A stretch of DNA of 64,000 nt from Hortaea werneckii (taxonomy: Eukaryota; Ascomycota; Dothideomycetes; Mycosphaerellales; Teratosphaeriaceae), in assembly GCA_037044905.1 (NCBI GenBank), contig JBAOKB010000093.1, positions 1-64,000 of the forward strand, given 5' to 3'. The notes under the pieces are model-generated. The model worked only from the letters and a program-made list of their open reading frames with translations, searched no databases and had not been told where the DNA came from. The translations under genes were made by a program, and so were the position numbers. Positions 21,013-32,313 of the stretch are shown in pieces. How positions within the stretch are numbered: position 1 is the first letter of the stretch; each line of letters starts with the position of its first letter.

Positions 21013-21880
21013 TTAGGTTTCATGCCTCTCCACTCCATGCGGCGATATCGCTAGGAGATGGATTGTCACTGGCAGTCGCCAATACGATCCAAACTCTGAA
21101 GCCATACTAATGACCTTTTCCAATAACTCAGGCGAAGCCTGATCTGTTGCCGGACCTTTTTCAATAGAGGCACGTACGTCCAGTACAGGCTTCACCCACT
21201 TCCCTCTGTCAAGTCCCCGCCATGCTTGCTGGAAGCTTTTGTGTAAGTCCAGCATGCCCGCAGATATCAGGATCTGTGCCGAAACATGACTGTACTTACC
21301 ACGCAGCGTCAAAGATCCCTGTGACAGATATTCGCCCAAAATAGTATCCAGGCGTAGCCCGCAGATGACCCATTGCTCGGAGGCTGCCCTTGTCGTCATT
21401 ATCATAATGTTCGTATGCCGCGATGAGGTCCAGGTCCCTGCTGAACGTGCCTCTCGCAAATCTCTTCGTGTCCAGTACAAGCAAGCTGATGTCCTCAAAA
21501 GGAGACCCGTCTTTTCGATCGTAGTGCCTATAGAAGATGTAACGTATAGCAAACAACATACTGCTTGTCCAAGACACCAGATTATCTGCCCTCTTCATCT
21601 TCTTCCACCAAAGATGATTTGCAATGGCCCTTGCGGTTCCGGCTGTCGCAGAAGATGCAAAAATGTCTTTGTCCCATCCCCGCTTTCCTGCTGAGAAGGC
21701 GTCTCGTGAGCAAATCACACTCGCATCCGTGTGACCGTCGGATTTAGGCGTGAACACCCTGAAGAGGAATCGTGGGATAGGCTAGAGTTCCAGACTGTTC
21801 CATTGAGAACTCGCTTGAGGCGAAGACGGGATGGTCACGTCGTCTAATGAGACTGATCGCAGACTGTCCACAAGGTCCAT
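21013..21880 (-). pseudogene. DUF7587-like gene interrupted by a RIP-type nonsense codon
   Basis: From an ATG at 21880 the minus strand reads 32 codons beginning MDLVDSLRSV and then meets TAG at 21784-21782. Translation continues in the same frame with PIPRFLFRVFTPKSDG, the opening of the fungal DUF7587-type domain. It runs through SWTSSMLFAIRYIFY and SLLVLDTKRF to a GTAAGT donor. A likely 64-nt intron (21299-21236) restores the frame into LDRGKWVKPVLD, and the gene stops at 21013. The full reading would be 267 residues with the TAG counted as one. The TAG most simply derives from CAG (Gln) by C to T in a CpA context, the RIP signature, and a RIP block lies about 500 bp away. The alternative is that TAG ends an intron and the true start lies elsewhere. 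Family assignment is moderate and function is unknown. Confidence 0.6.
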
Positions 21881-24340
21881 TTTCGAACGCGTAACTATTG
21901 CTGCAAGACGGAGCAATTAGGAAACCTAACGACTTAAGTATCAGGTGCCAGCCAGGGTCGGGAGACTAAAAACCGAGGGCTAGCCTAGCCCATCGCTGCA
22001 TGCAGGGCCTGCGAGCGGCAACCTGCAGAGGCACCATGCCGTCGCATATAGTCTGCTGGTAGATTCCACCAATGAACGACAATCGATGCTTCACATCCTA
22101 CGAAAGGAATGCAATGCAGAAGTGGAATGGTCGGTGCGTTGCGCCTGCACAACAACTGTGGCGCGCCGCAGCTGGCTTAAGGATTAGGACGCATGACCAT
22201 TTCGCCAAAGGTAAGAGTATGCAAGGTGTCTAGGCATCTGGCTGATCCGATGGCTTTGCTGCAAGTGATGTGGCGTGCGGTAAGTTTGATAATCCCCCCT
22301 TTATATGTAGTGGACGACCCCAAGGACTGTCCTCATATCACGATAGTGGAGAAAGCATGGAGTGCCGTCGCTGCGCGTGGAGCATCGGCATGTTGTTAGG
22401 CACTGAGATTTGTACATTGTAGAGCAGACCAAGCTAAACATACAGGGGATCACACATTGCACTGCCCCGCTCGAGGCTATGCATCGACTGACAGCTTTCG
22501 CTTTGAATCGCAGGACAGCCGCTTCTATTCCAGCACGACAGATGCCAGTACCTCGCCGACTCTTATACGGACTTTCTTTCCCTTCACCGGAGCTGGTCAT
22601 TGTCTGCGTATGGCAAAGACGATGTCTATGCAAACGCCTAATCAAGTAGAATCTCGTTATTCAAAGCCATCCCGACCTAGGTCAATCTACAATGCCCAGC
22701 ACTTCCTGCGCACCAAATCCCATGTTCCGGCAAGGAGGCTGACGTGGCTGCGCTTGCTAGTAGCGAGGGCTCCGTGCCAATCAGCTGTCTCAATTCGCCG
22801 CAAGAATTCATTGACTACGGTGAAGCCTCGCCGCACCGAGGACTTGCCATGAAACGTTCGGAGCCTGCCTCCTCGCCCTAGAGAGCGATAGAGCTTTGGC
22901 AAATGACTCGGACGACGGACGGGTTTGTTGGCATGCTATTACATACAGGGATGAGGAGCTGAACAAGTAGTCGCCAATCTTGTTGGCGTAATACACAATG
23001 CCCGAAAAGCATCTTGCAGATTGGCACCGGCAAGTGTAACATTTCTGACCTTCTGGAACATCGCCACTGACGAGCCTCAATTTCTTTCCCCCTATTATCC
23101 TGCCGTATTGATTTTGGGTCACTCGTACTGCCATCCCGGCTCATGAGGTACGCATTAGCGTACTGCATTGCTGCAGCTTGAGCTGAAGCCATAAATACAA
23201 GGATTTTACTAGGATCATGGAAATTTAGGACCCCAAAGATGTGAAAAGATAGCAATGAAACATGTATTGGCAATTTAAATGCGGGACGCTGCTTGATCTA
23301 AATGATACCGCTTCTCACCTCATTTTGAAAATCATGATAGCTCGGGACACTGTTGCTTACATGTATCGGACCTTGAAACCTTGGGCAACGAATGCAAATC
23401 GATTGAAGGTATGATTTAGTTAGTCCGTGGATCGGCTTACTAACTCACCAATGGTTCTGCATGGCCATCCATTGCAATAGGTCTTTCGCCTCTTATTACC
23501 TTGAAATCTCTAATCTCGAAGTGTCCCAATTTATACCCTAGCTTATAAATCCCCATGCCAGAGTCGAATGTTTCGATGTAACGCCTCAGCTACTTCTTCA
23601 TCTTGCCATGTACGAAGGGTTGGACTAAAAGCCAAATAAGTTCTTGGATTCGTCCCGGCTCGTGCTTCTACCGCACAATCCGGTGGATTCCTATACAAAT
23701 TGATGATTCTATTTGCAGTTTTGCAATCGAGCTCTCAAAATATATTCTGCACCTCCGTGTCGTCACAAGCTGCCATGAGCCAGATCGTAAGGATCGTAGA
23801 GATCGAGTAGCCAGGAGTTCTGTGATCTGGTCTCGTTTATAGAGGAGTGTTAGAGACGGTATGTGAAGCCACCACAATGCCGAAGTAAGTTGTTGCCTCT
23901 CACCCAGCAATCTAAATTGGACCGGGGATATCTCTACTAGCCAATGGTGTCTTACTCGACCTGTTGAAAAGTGAGTCTTCTCCGAGAGCTATGGAAAGCG
24001 CACAGCTTGAGAAAGAAGGAGAGTTCTGCGATGCACAAACGGGAGTTGCTTGTTCTTCATTCATAGCATACATATTGCTTGTTTGGCCCTCTCGTGTGCC
24101 TCGAGTCTCCGACGGTCAGTGGTGTTCCACTTGTTCCACTTTTCCAATCGTCCCAGAACGCCGGTATACACCTGAAACGAGCGCTAGGTATACTTTGTTC
24201 CCTATGGTCAAAGAAAAGTTCCTGCTCCAAGCTTTTCCTAGGCCGCCCTTGAGAATTCCGCGTGACGCCAATGTCGCCTTCACACCTTGCGCTGTAGAAA
24301 GCCAGCCAAATGGGTTTCGTTATGGAAAGGGACGTGTTAT
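21881..24340. other. 2.5-kb region without a recognisable gene
   Basis: Only short overlapping frames on both strands, none with domain features, convincing start context or splice logic. Composition is not RIP-like. The region may hold diverged or decayed subtelomeric sequence. Its right end is the 3' flank of yap1. Confidence 0.5.
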
Positions 24341-26788
24341 CTAGAAACCCATGTTGTTGCCACCACCCATCCTCTGAAGCACGTTGTCCCAGCTGTCCTG
24401 CTCAAACATCAAGTGAGGCACGTCACTAGGCATCGGTCCGTTTGCAGGGACGAACTTGCCCGTGTCATCTTTCTTGCCTAGCTTCCTGAGCGTGGCGTCC
24501 ACGTGATCTTGGTCAACCATGACGCCGCTTTCCGAGCACTTTGCCTTAGCTCGAAGCTCCGAGCAGAGCGAGTCTAGGTCGAAGGTACCATTTTGGAAAT
24601 CAGGATTAGATTGCAGTTGGTTCCTAGAGCCATGTTAGTGCGGCCGCAGCAGGCCTGCCGATGCGAGTTTACTTACCAGATGTTGTTGCAGGAGATCAAT
24701 TTGCCCCCTGCCCTTTCTGTCTTCGGCTGAGTAGCCGGCAAACCGAGATCCTCATCGCCGCCATCGTGCGTCTTCTCAACCTCTGCCATGAGATTCCTGC
24801 TCGGCGTTGTTGCATTCGCTCCTTGTTGGCTGGACCGGAGCGTTGCGTGGGTCTGCTGAGGACTCTGCAGAATGCCGAACAGGTTGCTGGGTGAGCCATA
24901 GTCATATGGACCGGGATTGAGCGCATCGTCGAAGAAGGCGGTGGAGAAGTCGGTGTTCCCAGCAGCATCCCTGTTGTCTCTATAGTCTCCATAGAGCAAA
25001 GGGTCAAATGAGCCATTGGAAGGCATGCCGAAGTCGAAGTTGTTGCCCGTGAATGTGACGCCAGAGTTGCTATTTGGCTGATATTGCTGGGCAACACTCT
25101 GTTGGTCCGAGGCATTCGAGCCTTTGTGAGAGTTGGCTCTGTCATTGACGCCTCCAAGGGCCTGATCCTTGTTCGCTGGACTGCCATGCGATGGTTCTGG
25201 CGAAGTGCCACAAGAGCTATTTGGGCCATTGCCATTCCATTGGCTTCCAGAGCTCGTGCTTGGCGAAGCACTGTCGCTTGCACTGCTCCCGCTATTGAAT
25301 TGGAAGACACGATTCAAGCCTGCAGTGCTTTCGCCGCCGCTATACGAGTCGTAGCTGTTCTGCTGGGGCTTGCGTCCGGCCATAGATTGCTGTGGTTGCT
25401 GTCTGTTGTCGAAATAATTGTTGCTGCCCATGTTCGCGGTCTTCAGGAGTCCTGGACTGAAGAGGTCACCAAATGAGTTATCGCCTCCCATTTGAGGCAG
25501 AGTGGACGCGAAGCCGTGCATGTTATTGGCACTGCTATAGCCGACGGAAGGCATCGCGTTGGCGTAACTGGGTGCGCTGACCTTGCTCTGAATACCGGTG
25601 TTGGAGGGTGATCCTGTCGCAGGACTCATGCCGTGGCTGCTGCCGCTGTTCTCCCGTTTGGGTTGCGAGGGCAGGCCGGCGGATCCGCCGGTCATAAGCG
25701 AGGGAGACTGCCTCATGACGGGTGGCGAGGCGCTCGCGCGGTTGACTACACCATTGGCGTTGCTTTGGCGCGGTTGCTGGTTGCCACCAAAGATCGCGGA
25801 GCCTGGTAGTGCACCAAACTTAGGGAAATCGAACTGGAAGCTGTCATTGCCGAGTGATGGCCCGTTCACGCTACGATTATTCTGTCCAGTGTATGCATTG
25901 AGAGGTGGAGAGCTGCGAGCACCGCCGGTGCTTGCGTTGAGCGAAAGCTGCTTCCTATACTCGCGCAGCTCGACTTGCAAACGCTCGACCTGCGCCTTTA
26001 AGAGGCCGTTCTCGTGCTTGTCTGCTTCCGATGACTTGGTCAATTCCGACACCTTGGTCTCAAGGTCCTTGAGGTGCTTTTCTTTCCGCTCGCGGAAGGC
26101 GCGCTGGGCTGCTCGGTTCTGAGCTTTCCGTTTCTAATTGTTCCACAATCAGCTGCTAATTCATCACTCACACCAGGCCTGTGCGCATTCGCATCTTCGG
26201 TGGAAGGCTTACCGTAGTTGGCTCACTCGTTAGAGGTTTCCTGCCCGGCTTCTTTGAGCCTTTCTCCCCATCCAATGTTTCCTGCCTCTTGGGCTCCGTT
26301 TCATCAAATTCGTCCCGCTCGTCGGGGCTTTTCCGTTTCTCATTCCCCTCGCCGCCTGGCAACGCGCCGATCATCTCACCGCCTAGATCTGCATTGTCGA
26401 AGTCGAAATTGTCGCCATCGAAGTAGTCGAGGTCGGGCGTGAAGTCGTCGTTCAGATTATCGAGCGCAGCATCCTGCGGGCTGATGTACAGCCCATTCGT
26501 GTTGTCGCCGTTCATGGTCGAATGCAACGGCTGCGCCGAGGCAAAGCTAGGATGACGTGCGGCCGTATCGTCCGAGACTTCGTAGTGTGCGTGATGTATC
26601 GGTTGCTGTTTGGTCTTATCCAGCTGCGAGTTCAGTGCCGCCAAAAGAAGGTCTTGCTGCTTGTGTGAAAGATGAGGCGTTGCTTGTGACAATTGCTGAC
26701 CGCCCGTGCGCCGCCTCGAGGTCGAACCGGCGGTAGGACCTGCGTGCTCCGGCTGTCGCATGTTGTCAGCTAGTTGTTGCGAATCCAT
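24341..26788 (-). CDS. yap1: bZIP transcription factor Yap1 (AP-1-like, oxidative stress)
   Basis: Three exons: 26788-26213, 26133-24677 and 24623-24341. Introns are 79 nt (GTAAGC...TTAG) and 53 nt (GTAAGT...CTAG). The product has 771 residues. The basic region KRKAQNRAAQRAFRERK (193-209) starts exactly at exon 2, followed by the leucine zipper. The C-terminal redox domain has Cys674 (ISCNNIW), Cys698 (LCSEL) and Cys707 (AKCSES). Their 24/9 spacing is close to the 22/9 of yeast Yap1, and they overlap the Crm1 export signal. The n-CRD shows a single Cys in SSCGTSPEPS. In the known mechanism, peroxide-driven disulfides mask nuclear export so Yap1 activates antioxidant genes. The frame extends upstream to 26857, but MDSQQ at 26788 looks like the natural start. 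The gene diverges from the SPF30-like gene. Confidence 0.95.
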
Positions 26789-27468
26789 GGTCGCAAAGTC
26801 CACACCGAAGGATGGTGTCGAGGGCGAAGTGAAAGAATGGCAGACAAGAGCAGACACTAGCTTAGCATGGGCTGACCATGCCGTACTCTCGAAGCGGAGC
26901 GGGGTCTAGCGGCATACCGTAGAGACCGGAGTGGCTCACCTTCACGGCGTCCTGTCACGTGCGGACTGTTACCGGGTTTCACTTGTTTGGAAGAGGCGGT
27001 CCAATGCAATGAGGCCGATGTTCAGGCAGGAAAGCGAGAGGTGGCGGATGTCAAGATGAATCCAAGTCGGAGAGGAAACAGAGGCGAAGGTATGAACAGC
27101 CGCAGCAGTAGCGTGATCCGACTTTCCAGGGTCTTCCTGCTGCCTCACAGGACTGAGGAAATCGGCGGCTAGGATGAATGGGGATCTGCGAGGCGGGACC
27201 GGAGAGGCTCGATCGGATTGGTTGTCGAGCGTTTGGCAGCGGTACTGTACGTGACTGTATTGGTTTGCGAAAGAGACAGCCGGTTGGAGAGGTGCTGCAC
27301 GCGGTCCAGACGATGAATCTTGCCCGCGATTATAAATCAGGTCGAAGCTTCAAGTCACTACTGCAGAAGCCAATCCGGGACCGGCGTCGGAAGGCAACCA
27401 GCTCGCGGGGGAATCCTTCCAGAAGAGTTCTAGGCGGGGACTAACGGAAGAGCAGTGTGCAATCTACT

Positions 27469-27605
27469 ACAGTCTAAACTTGCCATAAGAATCGCAAAAA
27501 TCGAACGCATCTCATTGCTGCAGAGGCAGCATTATTAAGTAAAGGCACAATGTAGTAGCATTACGAGCGAAAAAGCTAACGGGGATAAATAAGTATAGAG
27601 CGATT
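27469..27605. repeat. Dispersed repeat, copy A
   Basis: About 137 bp, beginning ACAGTCTAAACTTGCC, with a close copy at 32805-32943. Copy A keeps CA/TG dinucleotides at several positions where copy B has TA, so A is the less mutated copy. It has no coding content. A short solo LTR or MITE relic is possible. Confidence 0.75.
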
Positions 27606-27618
27606 GTGCGTTCATACC

Positions 27619-27628
27619 TACCTAGGTA
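27619..27628. promoter_or_regulatory. Palindromic decamer TACCTAGGTA
   Basis: Perfect palindrome, 237 bp upstream of the SPF30-like start codon. Identical decamers lie at 46621, 54458 and 54704, all intergenic. Confidence 0.45.
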
Positions 27629-27864
27629 GTAGCATCAAGGCCCATGACGAAAGACAGCCCTAAGTGGCGAGCGAAGACCGAGAAATTCACGTGACTGATC
27701 ACCCCCATGTCGCCGCTTAAGCCCGGCCGGGAGCTCCCCGCCGTTTCAGCCGCACTTTGGAGCCTCCAGGCAAGTGCAACCGTTCCATGCTTCGCCCAAC
27801 TCGATCTCTCTTCCCTGGCGCTGACGAGTGTCAAACCTGCCAAGGCTAATCTTGTCAACTCACC

Positions 27865-28779
27865 ATGGGAAACTCTACCCTCGACAAGCTCCAGGAGGAG
27901 CTGGCGGAGTGTGAGGGCAACATCAAAACCTGCGACGAAATGCTTGCGCTTGAGCCTGAGGACGAGTCGGCCAAGGAGACCAAGTTGATGATGGAGGACA
28001 TGGTGCAAGACCTACAGCAGCAGATCAACGCTGAGAAGGCTAAGCAGAGCTCTGCAGCTCCTCCGCCGCCTCCCCCGTCAGAAGACGCGCCTTCCCCAAA
28101 GATCGACATGAGCAAGCACCCCAAGTTCCGCAAGCTGTCGCCTGAGGCACCTCCACCACCGCCAGATGAACCGCAGCAGCCCACCATCTTCAACGTGAAG
28201 GATACGGTCATGGCTAAGTACTCCGAAGACAAGCAGTGGTACCAGGCAACCATTGTGACGCGTACAGGCAGCCAGGCCGATCCGGTCTACACCGTGACAT
28301 TCAAGGGATACGGCAACACCGAGACGAAGCGCAAATACGAGATCAGACCTGTACACGTCGAGAGCAAGAAGCGTAAGGCTGACGCGTCACCAGCTGTGTC
28401 CGCTCCTCAGACGCCAGCACCACCAGTGCCTACCGCGGGAGGTGGACACATAATCTCAGCAGCTCCGGCGGTTGACACAAGCCTGGTGCGCGAGAAGCGA
28501 GAGCCGAGTAAGGTGAGCGACGGTCCGACCAGGATGGCGCCTGAGCCGAAGAAGTTGAAGGGAAACAAAGCATTGGAGAAAGGCAAGGCGAGCTGGAATG
28601 ATTGGCAGAAGAGCGGACCGAAGAAGCCGGCTACAGGCGCTGTCAAGAAGAAGGAGAGCATGTTCAAGACACCCGACAATCCCAACGCGAGAGTCGGCTT
28701 CACCGGCTCCGGCAAAGCGATGACCAAAGATCAGACCAGAAGCAAGTGGAATTACGGCCCTGCCCCAGAGGAGGATTGA
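27865..28779 (+). CDS. Tudor-domain splicing factor, SPF30/SMNDC1-like
   Basis: Single-exon gene of 304 residues. The N-terminal helical region (1-65) is followed by a Pro-rich linker and a Tudor domain at about 110-165 (VKDTVMAKYSEDKQWYQATI, then FKGYGNTE). The C-terminal segment with KASWNDWQKS, KKKESMFKTPDNP and GVGFTGSG-like spacing matches the conserved tail of survival-of-motor-neuron-related splicing factor 30. That family joins the spliceosome (U2/tri-snRNP assembly) in the nucleus and binds dimethylarginine on Sm proteins through the Tudor fold. Acidic and Lys-rich stretches are typical. The start ATGGGAAACT follows CTCACC, a reasonable Kozak context. Confidence 0.88.
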   Translation: MGNSTLDKLQEELAECEGNIKTCDEMLALEPEDESAKETKLMMEDMVQDLQQQINAEKAKQSSAAPPPPPPSEDAPSPKIDMSKHPKFRKLSPEAPPPPPDEPQQPTIFNVKDTVMAKYSEDKQWYQATIVTRTGSQADPVYTVTFKGYGNTETKRKYEIRPVHVESKKRKADASPAVSAPQTPAPPVPTAGGGHIISAAPAVDTSLVREKREPSKVSDGPTRMAPEPKKLKGNKALEKGKASWNDWQKSGPKKPATGAVKKKESMFKTPDNPNARVGFTGSGKAMTKDQTRSKWNYGPAPEED

Positions 28780-29282
28780 GCGGGTTCTGTCGCATGGGGG
28801 AAGGAATCGACACATCAAGGTAAGCCCCTTTGCGTTTCAGAACAGGTAATGACGAGCGGTCTTGGGAACGGCATTAGCCATCACCAGATACAAGTATGCA
28901 TGAGCGAGGCGGCGAGCAAGCAACGGAGCAGCGAGCAATGAGCAGCGAGCAGTGAGGCAGTAAGCACAATGATACCCAAGAGTCTGGCGTGCGGTTTGAA
29001 TGAACGCGTCGGAAGTGAAAGCATTGGATGGAAACCATGGACATGAGAAGTATCCCTCAACCAAGAGAAGATCAGAGATGCAGGTACTAAGTTGCTTCGT
29101 AGATGCAGAAGCATGACGCAAACCGCAAGCGTCCCTACTCAAACTTCACTCATTCTCATCCTGTATTTTCATGCGTCGATCTTTGGACTCGGCATTTGCC
29201 GATCCAAGTGCTTGCATGTTTCCAGCGCCAGCGCCTGTCTGAATTAGCTCCGAACTTATGGCCTTCTCGGCTGTGCTTCGAG
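28780..29282. other. Intergenic, convergent 3' ends
   Basis: Lies between the plus-strand SPF30-like gene and the minus-strand small gene. It contains a simple GAGCAGCGAGCAATGAGCAG-type purine-rich stretch near 28910-28960. No gene is supported. Confidence 0.5.
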
Positions 29283-29577
29283 CTACTTGCCTTTGATGTG
29301 TGCCTGTTCGTCCTTGTGTTCGACTGAGCTGCCATCGGGCTGTTCTTCCTTCTTACTCTTGCTTGAGAACAAGCCTGTGACAGCCCCAACAAGATTGAGG
29401 TTGAGACCAGCCTAGGCAACCGTGGTCAGTCATATTGCCTTGCACATCGTAAGCAAGATAGAAGATGCGTACGCTGGCGCTCGCGCTGGCAGATTGCTCT
29501 GAGGCCTGCATTGACTGTCCGGCAGCGGGTTGCGCGACCTGCTCTTCCGGCTTTTTGGTGACGGCTGAGGAAGACAT
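29283..29577 (-). CDS. Small two-exon protein, 77 residues, unknown function
   Basis: Exon 1 (29577-29473) encodes 35 residues opening MSSSAVTKKPEEQVAQP, rich in Ser, Ala and Gln. A 61-nt intron (GTACGC...CCTAG, 29472-29412) leads in phase 0 to exon 2 (29411-29283), containing AGLNLNLVGAVTGLFSSKSK and an acidic, Lys-rich tail ending HIKGK. The hydrophobic NLNLVGAVTGLF segment could be a short amphipathic or membrane-contacting helix. Clean splicing and frame support a real gene. I do not recognise a family. Three tandem 10-bp repeats sit directly upstream of the ATG. Confidence 0.6.
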
Positions 29578-29610
29578 GACAGCTTATGGTAGCTTATGGT
29601 AGCTTATGGT
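29578..29610 (-). repeat. Three tandem 10-bp repeats in a 5' leader
   Basis: AGCTTATGGT is repeated exactly three times at 29581-29610. On the gene strand it reads ACCATAAGCT x3, ending 3 bp before the ATG of the 77-residue gene. It is likely part of the 5' UTR. Confidence 0.7.
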
Positions 29611-30435
29611 AGGTGATGTAAATGTTGAGATGGATCCCTCGTGCTACGACGTGATTGCAAAGACCGTCTTGATGATCTGTTCTTGCGTTCAACCCAGGTA
29701 TGTGTGGTAGTTCGAGCAGTCTGCTCACAGAAACCTGGCAGATAATGGCTACTGGGTTGCCCACACCGGGCCATGGATAGTAGGTACGCTTGCGTCATCG
29801 GCTTCCTCGCCAAGCCCTATCCGGCAAGAAACTCTCTTGCTTTCTCATGAGACTCAATCTCTCCCATACCAGATTGTACTTGTGAGGCGGCCGTGGAATG
29901 TGTAGGCCTGCGAGGGTAAGATGATATTCGGTCGTCTTCACACGCGCAGAATTGTCGTATAACCTGATTGGACAGCTAAGCCGGCGCACCGCAGTTGCAA
30001 GCCACCATTGCCAGACTGCGCCTTTTGCTATAGGTTTCCAACTCTGTGCACTCGGGGGTGTCAAATGCAATGCTTGTATAACAGTAAGATCTATCGAGTA
30101 GTGCCGGTCTCGCCCTCCGTCTCCCGCCACTTCCAAATCATGCACCCGGCGAAACAGCTGCGGCTTGCTGACGGGGTGTGCTGACAATGTGCATATGGGC
30201 TTTGACGGTTGATTGGCGAACGTCTTCGCCACACCAATGTCTCGACTGCTTACCGGGTGCTGAGCCGGGGATATGGGGCGATCTCGCCAACCCGGCGGTG
30301 TGGGACTGTCATATCGGATTGTCGGACGATATTTTGAAGTCTTGCCTCCTCTATCCCAACCCTGGCCATCAGTTCATTCGAGACACTATTGAGGAGCAGC
30401 CGCGACAGCGGTATGGACGCACAAGCACCGCCGTG
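29611..30435. other. Divergent intergenic region
   Basis: About 825 bp between the small minus-strand gene and the plus-strand membrane-protein gene. The frame of the latter is open back to 30178, so part may be 5' UTR. No other gene is seen. Confidence 0.5.
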
Positions 30436-31616
30436 ATGACGTTCAACGAGGCACTCGTCAAAGACCTTCACGACACGACGACCTTCTTCAACGGCACTTT
30501 CGATGGCACCACGGTCGTCGTTGTGGTGTGTTGCACACTGGCGCTCAATAGTGCCGTGATGCTCATGCTCCTTATATTCACCACGTTCCGGAAGTTCCAT
30601 GGGCTATACTTCTGGGCTCTAGTGACGGCAAGCTCGGCGATCATACCCTACCAGATTGGATTTATGATCGAGTACTTCCAGTTGACTTCTCAACTGGCGG
30701 GGCTGATTATTACAACCTGGGGATGGCCGGCGATGGTTACGGGGCAGAGTCTTGTGCTGTACTCCAGGCTCGGTATCGTTCTTGGGAAGGGACAGGCACG
30801 TCTGCTGAGAGCCGTGAAGTGGATGGTGATAGTCGATGGGGTGGTCTTCCATGTTAGTACTACAGGTGAGCGACCTTGATGACGTGCAAGCGGACAAGCA
30901 TTGATGGATTGTTAGTCGTTGTATTCGGTGCCTACTATGTCCCACCAGGCAACCACTGGATGAACGCATATCGATACATTGAGAAGATACAGATGACCGG
31001 CTTCACGCTGCAAGAGTTCATCATCTCTGGGCTCTATGTCTGGCGGACCTTAGAAATACTCAAAACCACCAACTACAGCCGACGACGGACCCGCCGAACG
31101 ATGTGGCAGCTTTGCATGATCAATGCGATGATAATCGTCGCGGACATCGCACTCATGGTGGTAGAGTACCAAGATCGACACGTAGTCGAACAAGCCCTCA
31201 AAGGCGCCGTGTACGGCATGAAGCTGAAGCTCGAATTCGCCATACTCAGCAAACTAGTCGGCATGACCAAACGCAACGACATGACATATCTGGGTGCGTT
31301 CGAGGACTTTGACGAGTCGCTCGATCAGGAGCGGTCAGGGTCATCTGGCCACAGTCATTCTACGGAAGGGCTGAAGACAGTAGGTGGGCGCGGCTGCAAA
31401 ATCGTGGTAACACCTGAAAGGAGAGCGACAGGACAAGCGGACTGTATTCCTAGTCCTCAATCAGTGAGCTTCCCCGTGGTCCATTGTACCCATTCAACCT
31501 CGCCCGAACTACATTTCGAGGACGCTGGAATTCAGTACACTTCCGACGAAAGGCGGAGGAGAAAGACACTGAAAGAGGATGTTTACGCGGAAGTGTGCCG
31601 AAACCTGGCTTCGTAA
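30436..31616 (+). CDS. Fungal integral membrane protein, DUF7703-like
   Basis: Exons 30436-30865 and 30916-31616 with a 50-nt intron (GTGAGC...GTTAG), 376 residues. Seven hydrophobic segments fill the first 260 residues, for example TTVVVVVCCTLALNSAVML and MWQLCMINAMIIVADIALMV. A long polar, Ser-rich cytosolic tail follows. The conserved pattern (TTFRKFHGLYFWALV, WPAMVTGQSLVLYSRLG, QEFIISGLYVWRTLEIL) is that of the fungal DUF7703 family, whose members resemble 7-TM receptor-like proteins of unknown ligand. I chose the ATG at 30436 because residues before it, though open, are poorly membrane-like. Another start at 30178 is possible. Confidence 0.78.
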
Positions 31617-31800
31617 ACAGGCAATGTTGTTCTAGGAGGTATTACCGCCGTTTTCTGTAAAGACAGCATAAGAATTTCCAAGCATGCAAAAGGCAGCTTG
31701 CATGGCCAGATTACAATGCGGGTAGACGTCTTTCGATTCGGCACTAAGGACTGACCCTTCTTTTGACGTATTGCGATTGCTACTAGGTTCTTGCTCTCGG

Positions 31801-32127
31801 TCAGCGTCTTGGGCAGGCACGAGAACATGTTGCAGACTTCGTTACTATGTTCATCATTGCATCCAAGCGATGCCCCAAGGCCTCTGCCCGCTTCCGCCCC
31901 TCTTCTTTCTGCCTCCTAAGAGCCTCGTTTTGCCTCCTCGACCTTGAATATTCCTCCTCTCCGCCTGCTCCCCTAGTTTTATGGGTAGGATCATTGATTG
32001 CAACAATGGACGGAGCTGCACTCCCAGGTTGGCCGTCTCTGGGCTCTGTAGGGCCGTAGCGGGCTCCCTGGATGTCTCGAATACTTTGTCTCCCTGGGTG
32101 CCCTCCGCCGACATTTGTTGACAGTCT
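31801..32127 (-). CDS. Partial gene: exon of an unrecognised charged, coiled-coil-like protein
   Basis: One minus-strand frame is open from 32127 to a TGA at 31801. It reads like a genuine protein end: SIRDIQGARYGPTEPRDG, then SIVAINDPTHKTRG, then a Glu/Arg-rich helix (EEEYSRSRRQNEALRRQKEE) and LGHRLDAMM. There is no Met at its 5' end. A splice acceptor (TTGAAG) may join it to an upstream exon, possibly the membrane segment at 32574-32314, which would give a small membrane protein with a charged tail. A competing frame over the same bases (from 32192) looks less natural. Confidence 0.38.
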   Translation of the reverse strand, partial: RLSTNVGGGHPGRQSIRDIQGARYGPTEPRDGQPGSAAPSIVAINDPTHKTRGAGGEEEYSRSRRQNEALRRQKEEGRKRAEALGHRLDAMMNIVTKSATCSRACPRR

Positions 32128-32313
32128 TCAATGTTCATGGTGAAATCAGACGCCGCGAGAGACAGCCCATCCCGAACAGCCGGCTCGGACATAGCTCACA
32201 GCCTCGAGTAGACAGTCTGTGGAAATGTACTTTCCCTCAGAACTCTGTCTGGGTCCCAGTCCTTAGCAGAGGCAGTGAAATCCGCCCAAGCAAAGGAAAA
32301 GAGCGAACGACGG

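Larger units (their letters stand above)
26789..27864. other. Divergent intergenic region between yap1 and the Tudor-protein gene
   Basis: About 1.1 kb shared by two divergent promoters. It contains copy A of a dispersed repeat (27469-27605) and the palindrome TACCTAGGTA at 27619-27628, 237 bp before the Tudor-protein start. Short frames here lack support. Confidence 0.6.

Noticed and set aside
21965..24344. Short frames at 22193-22399, 22457-22852, 22878-23273 and 23964-24344
   Set aside because: No domain, no consistent splice structure and no codon bias distinguish them from chance.
26789..26857. N-terminal extension of Yap1 starting MSALVCHS
   Set aside because: Open, but unlike Yap1 N-termini. 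The MDSQQ start downstream is more natural.
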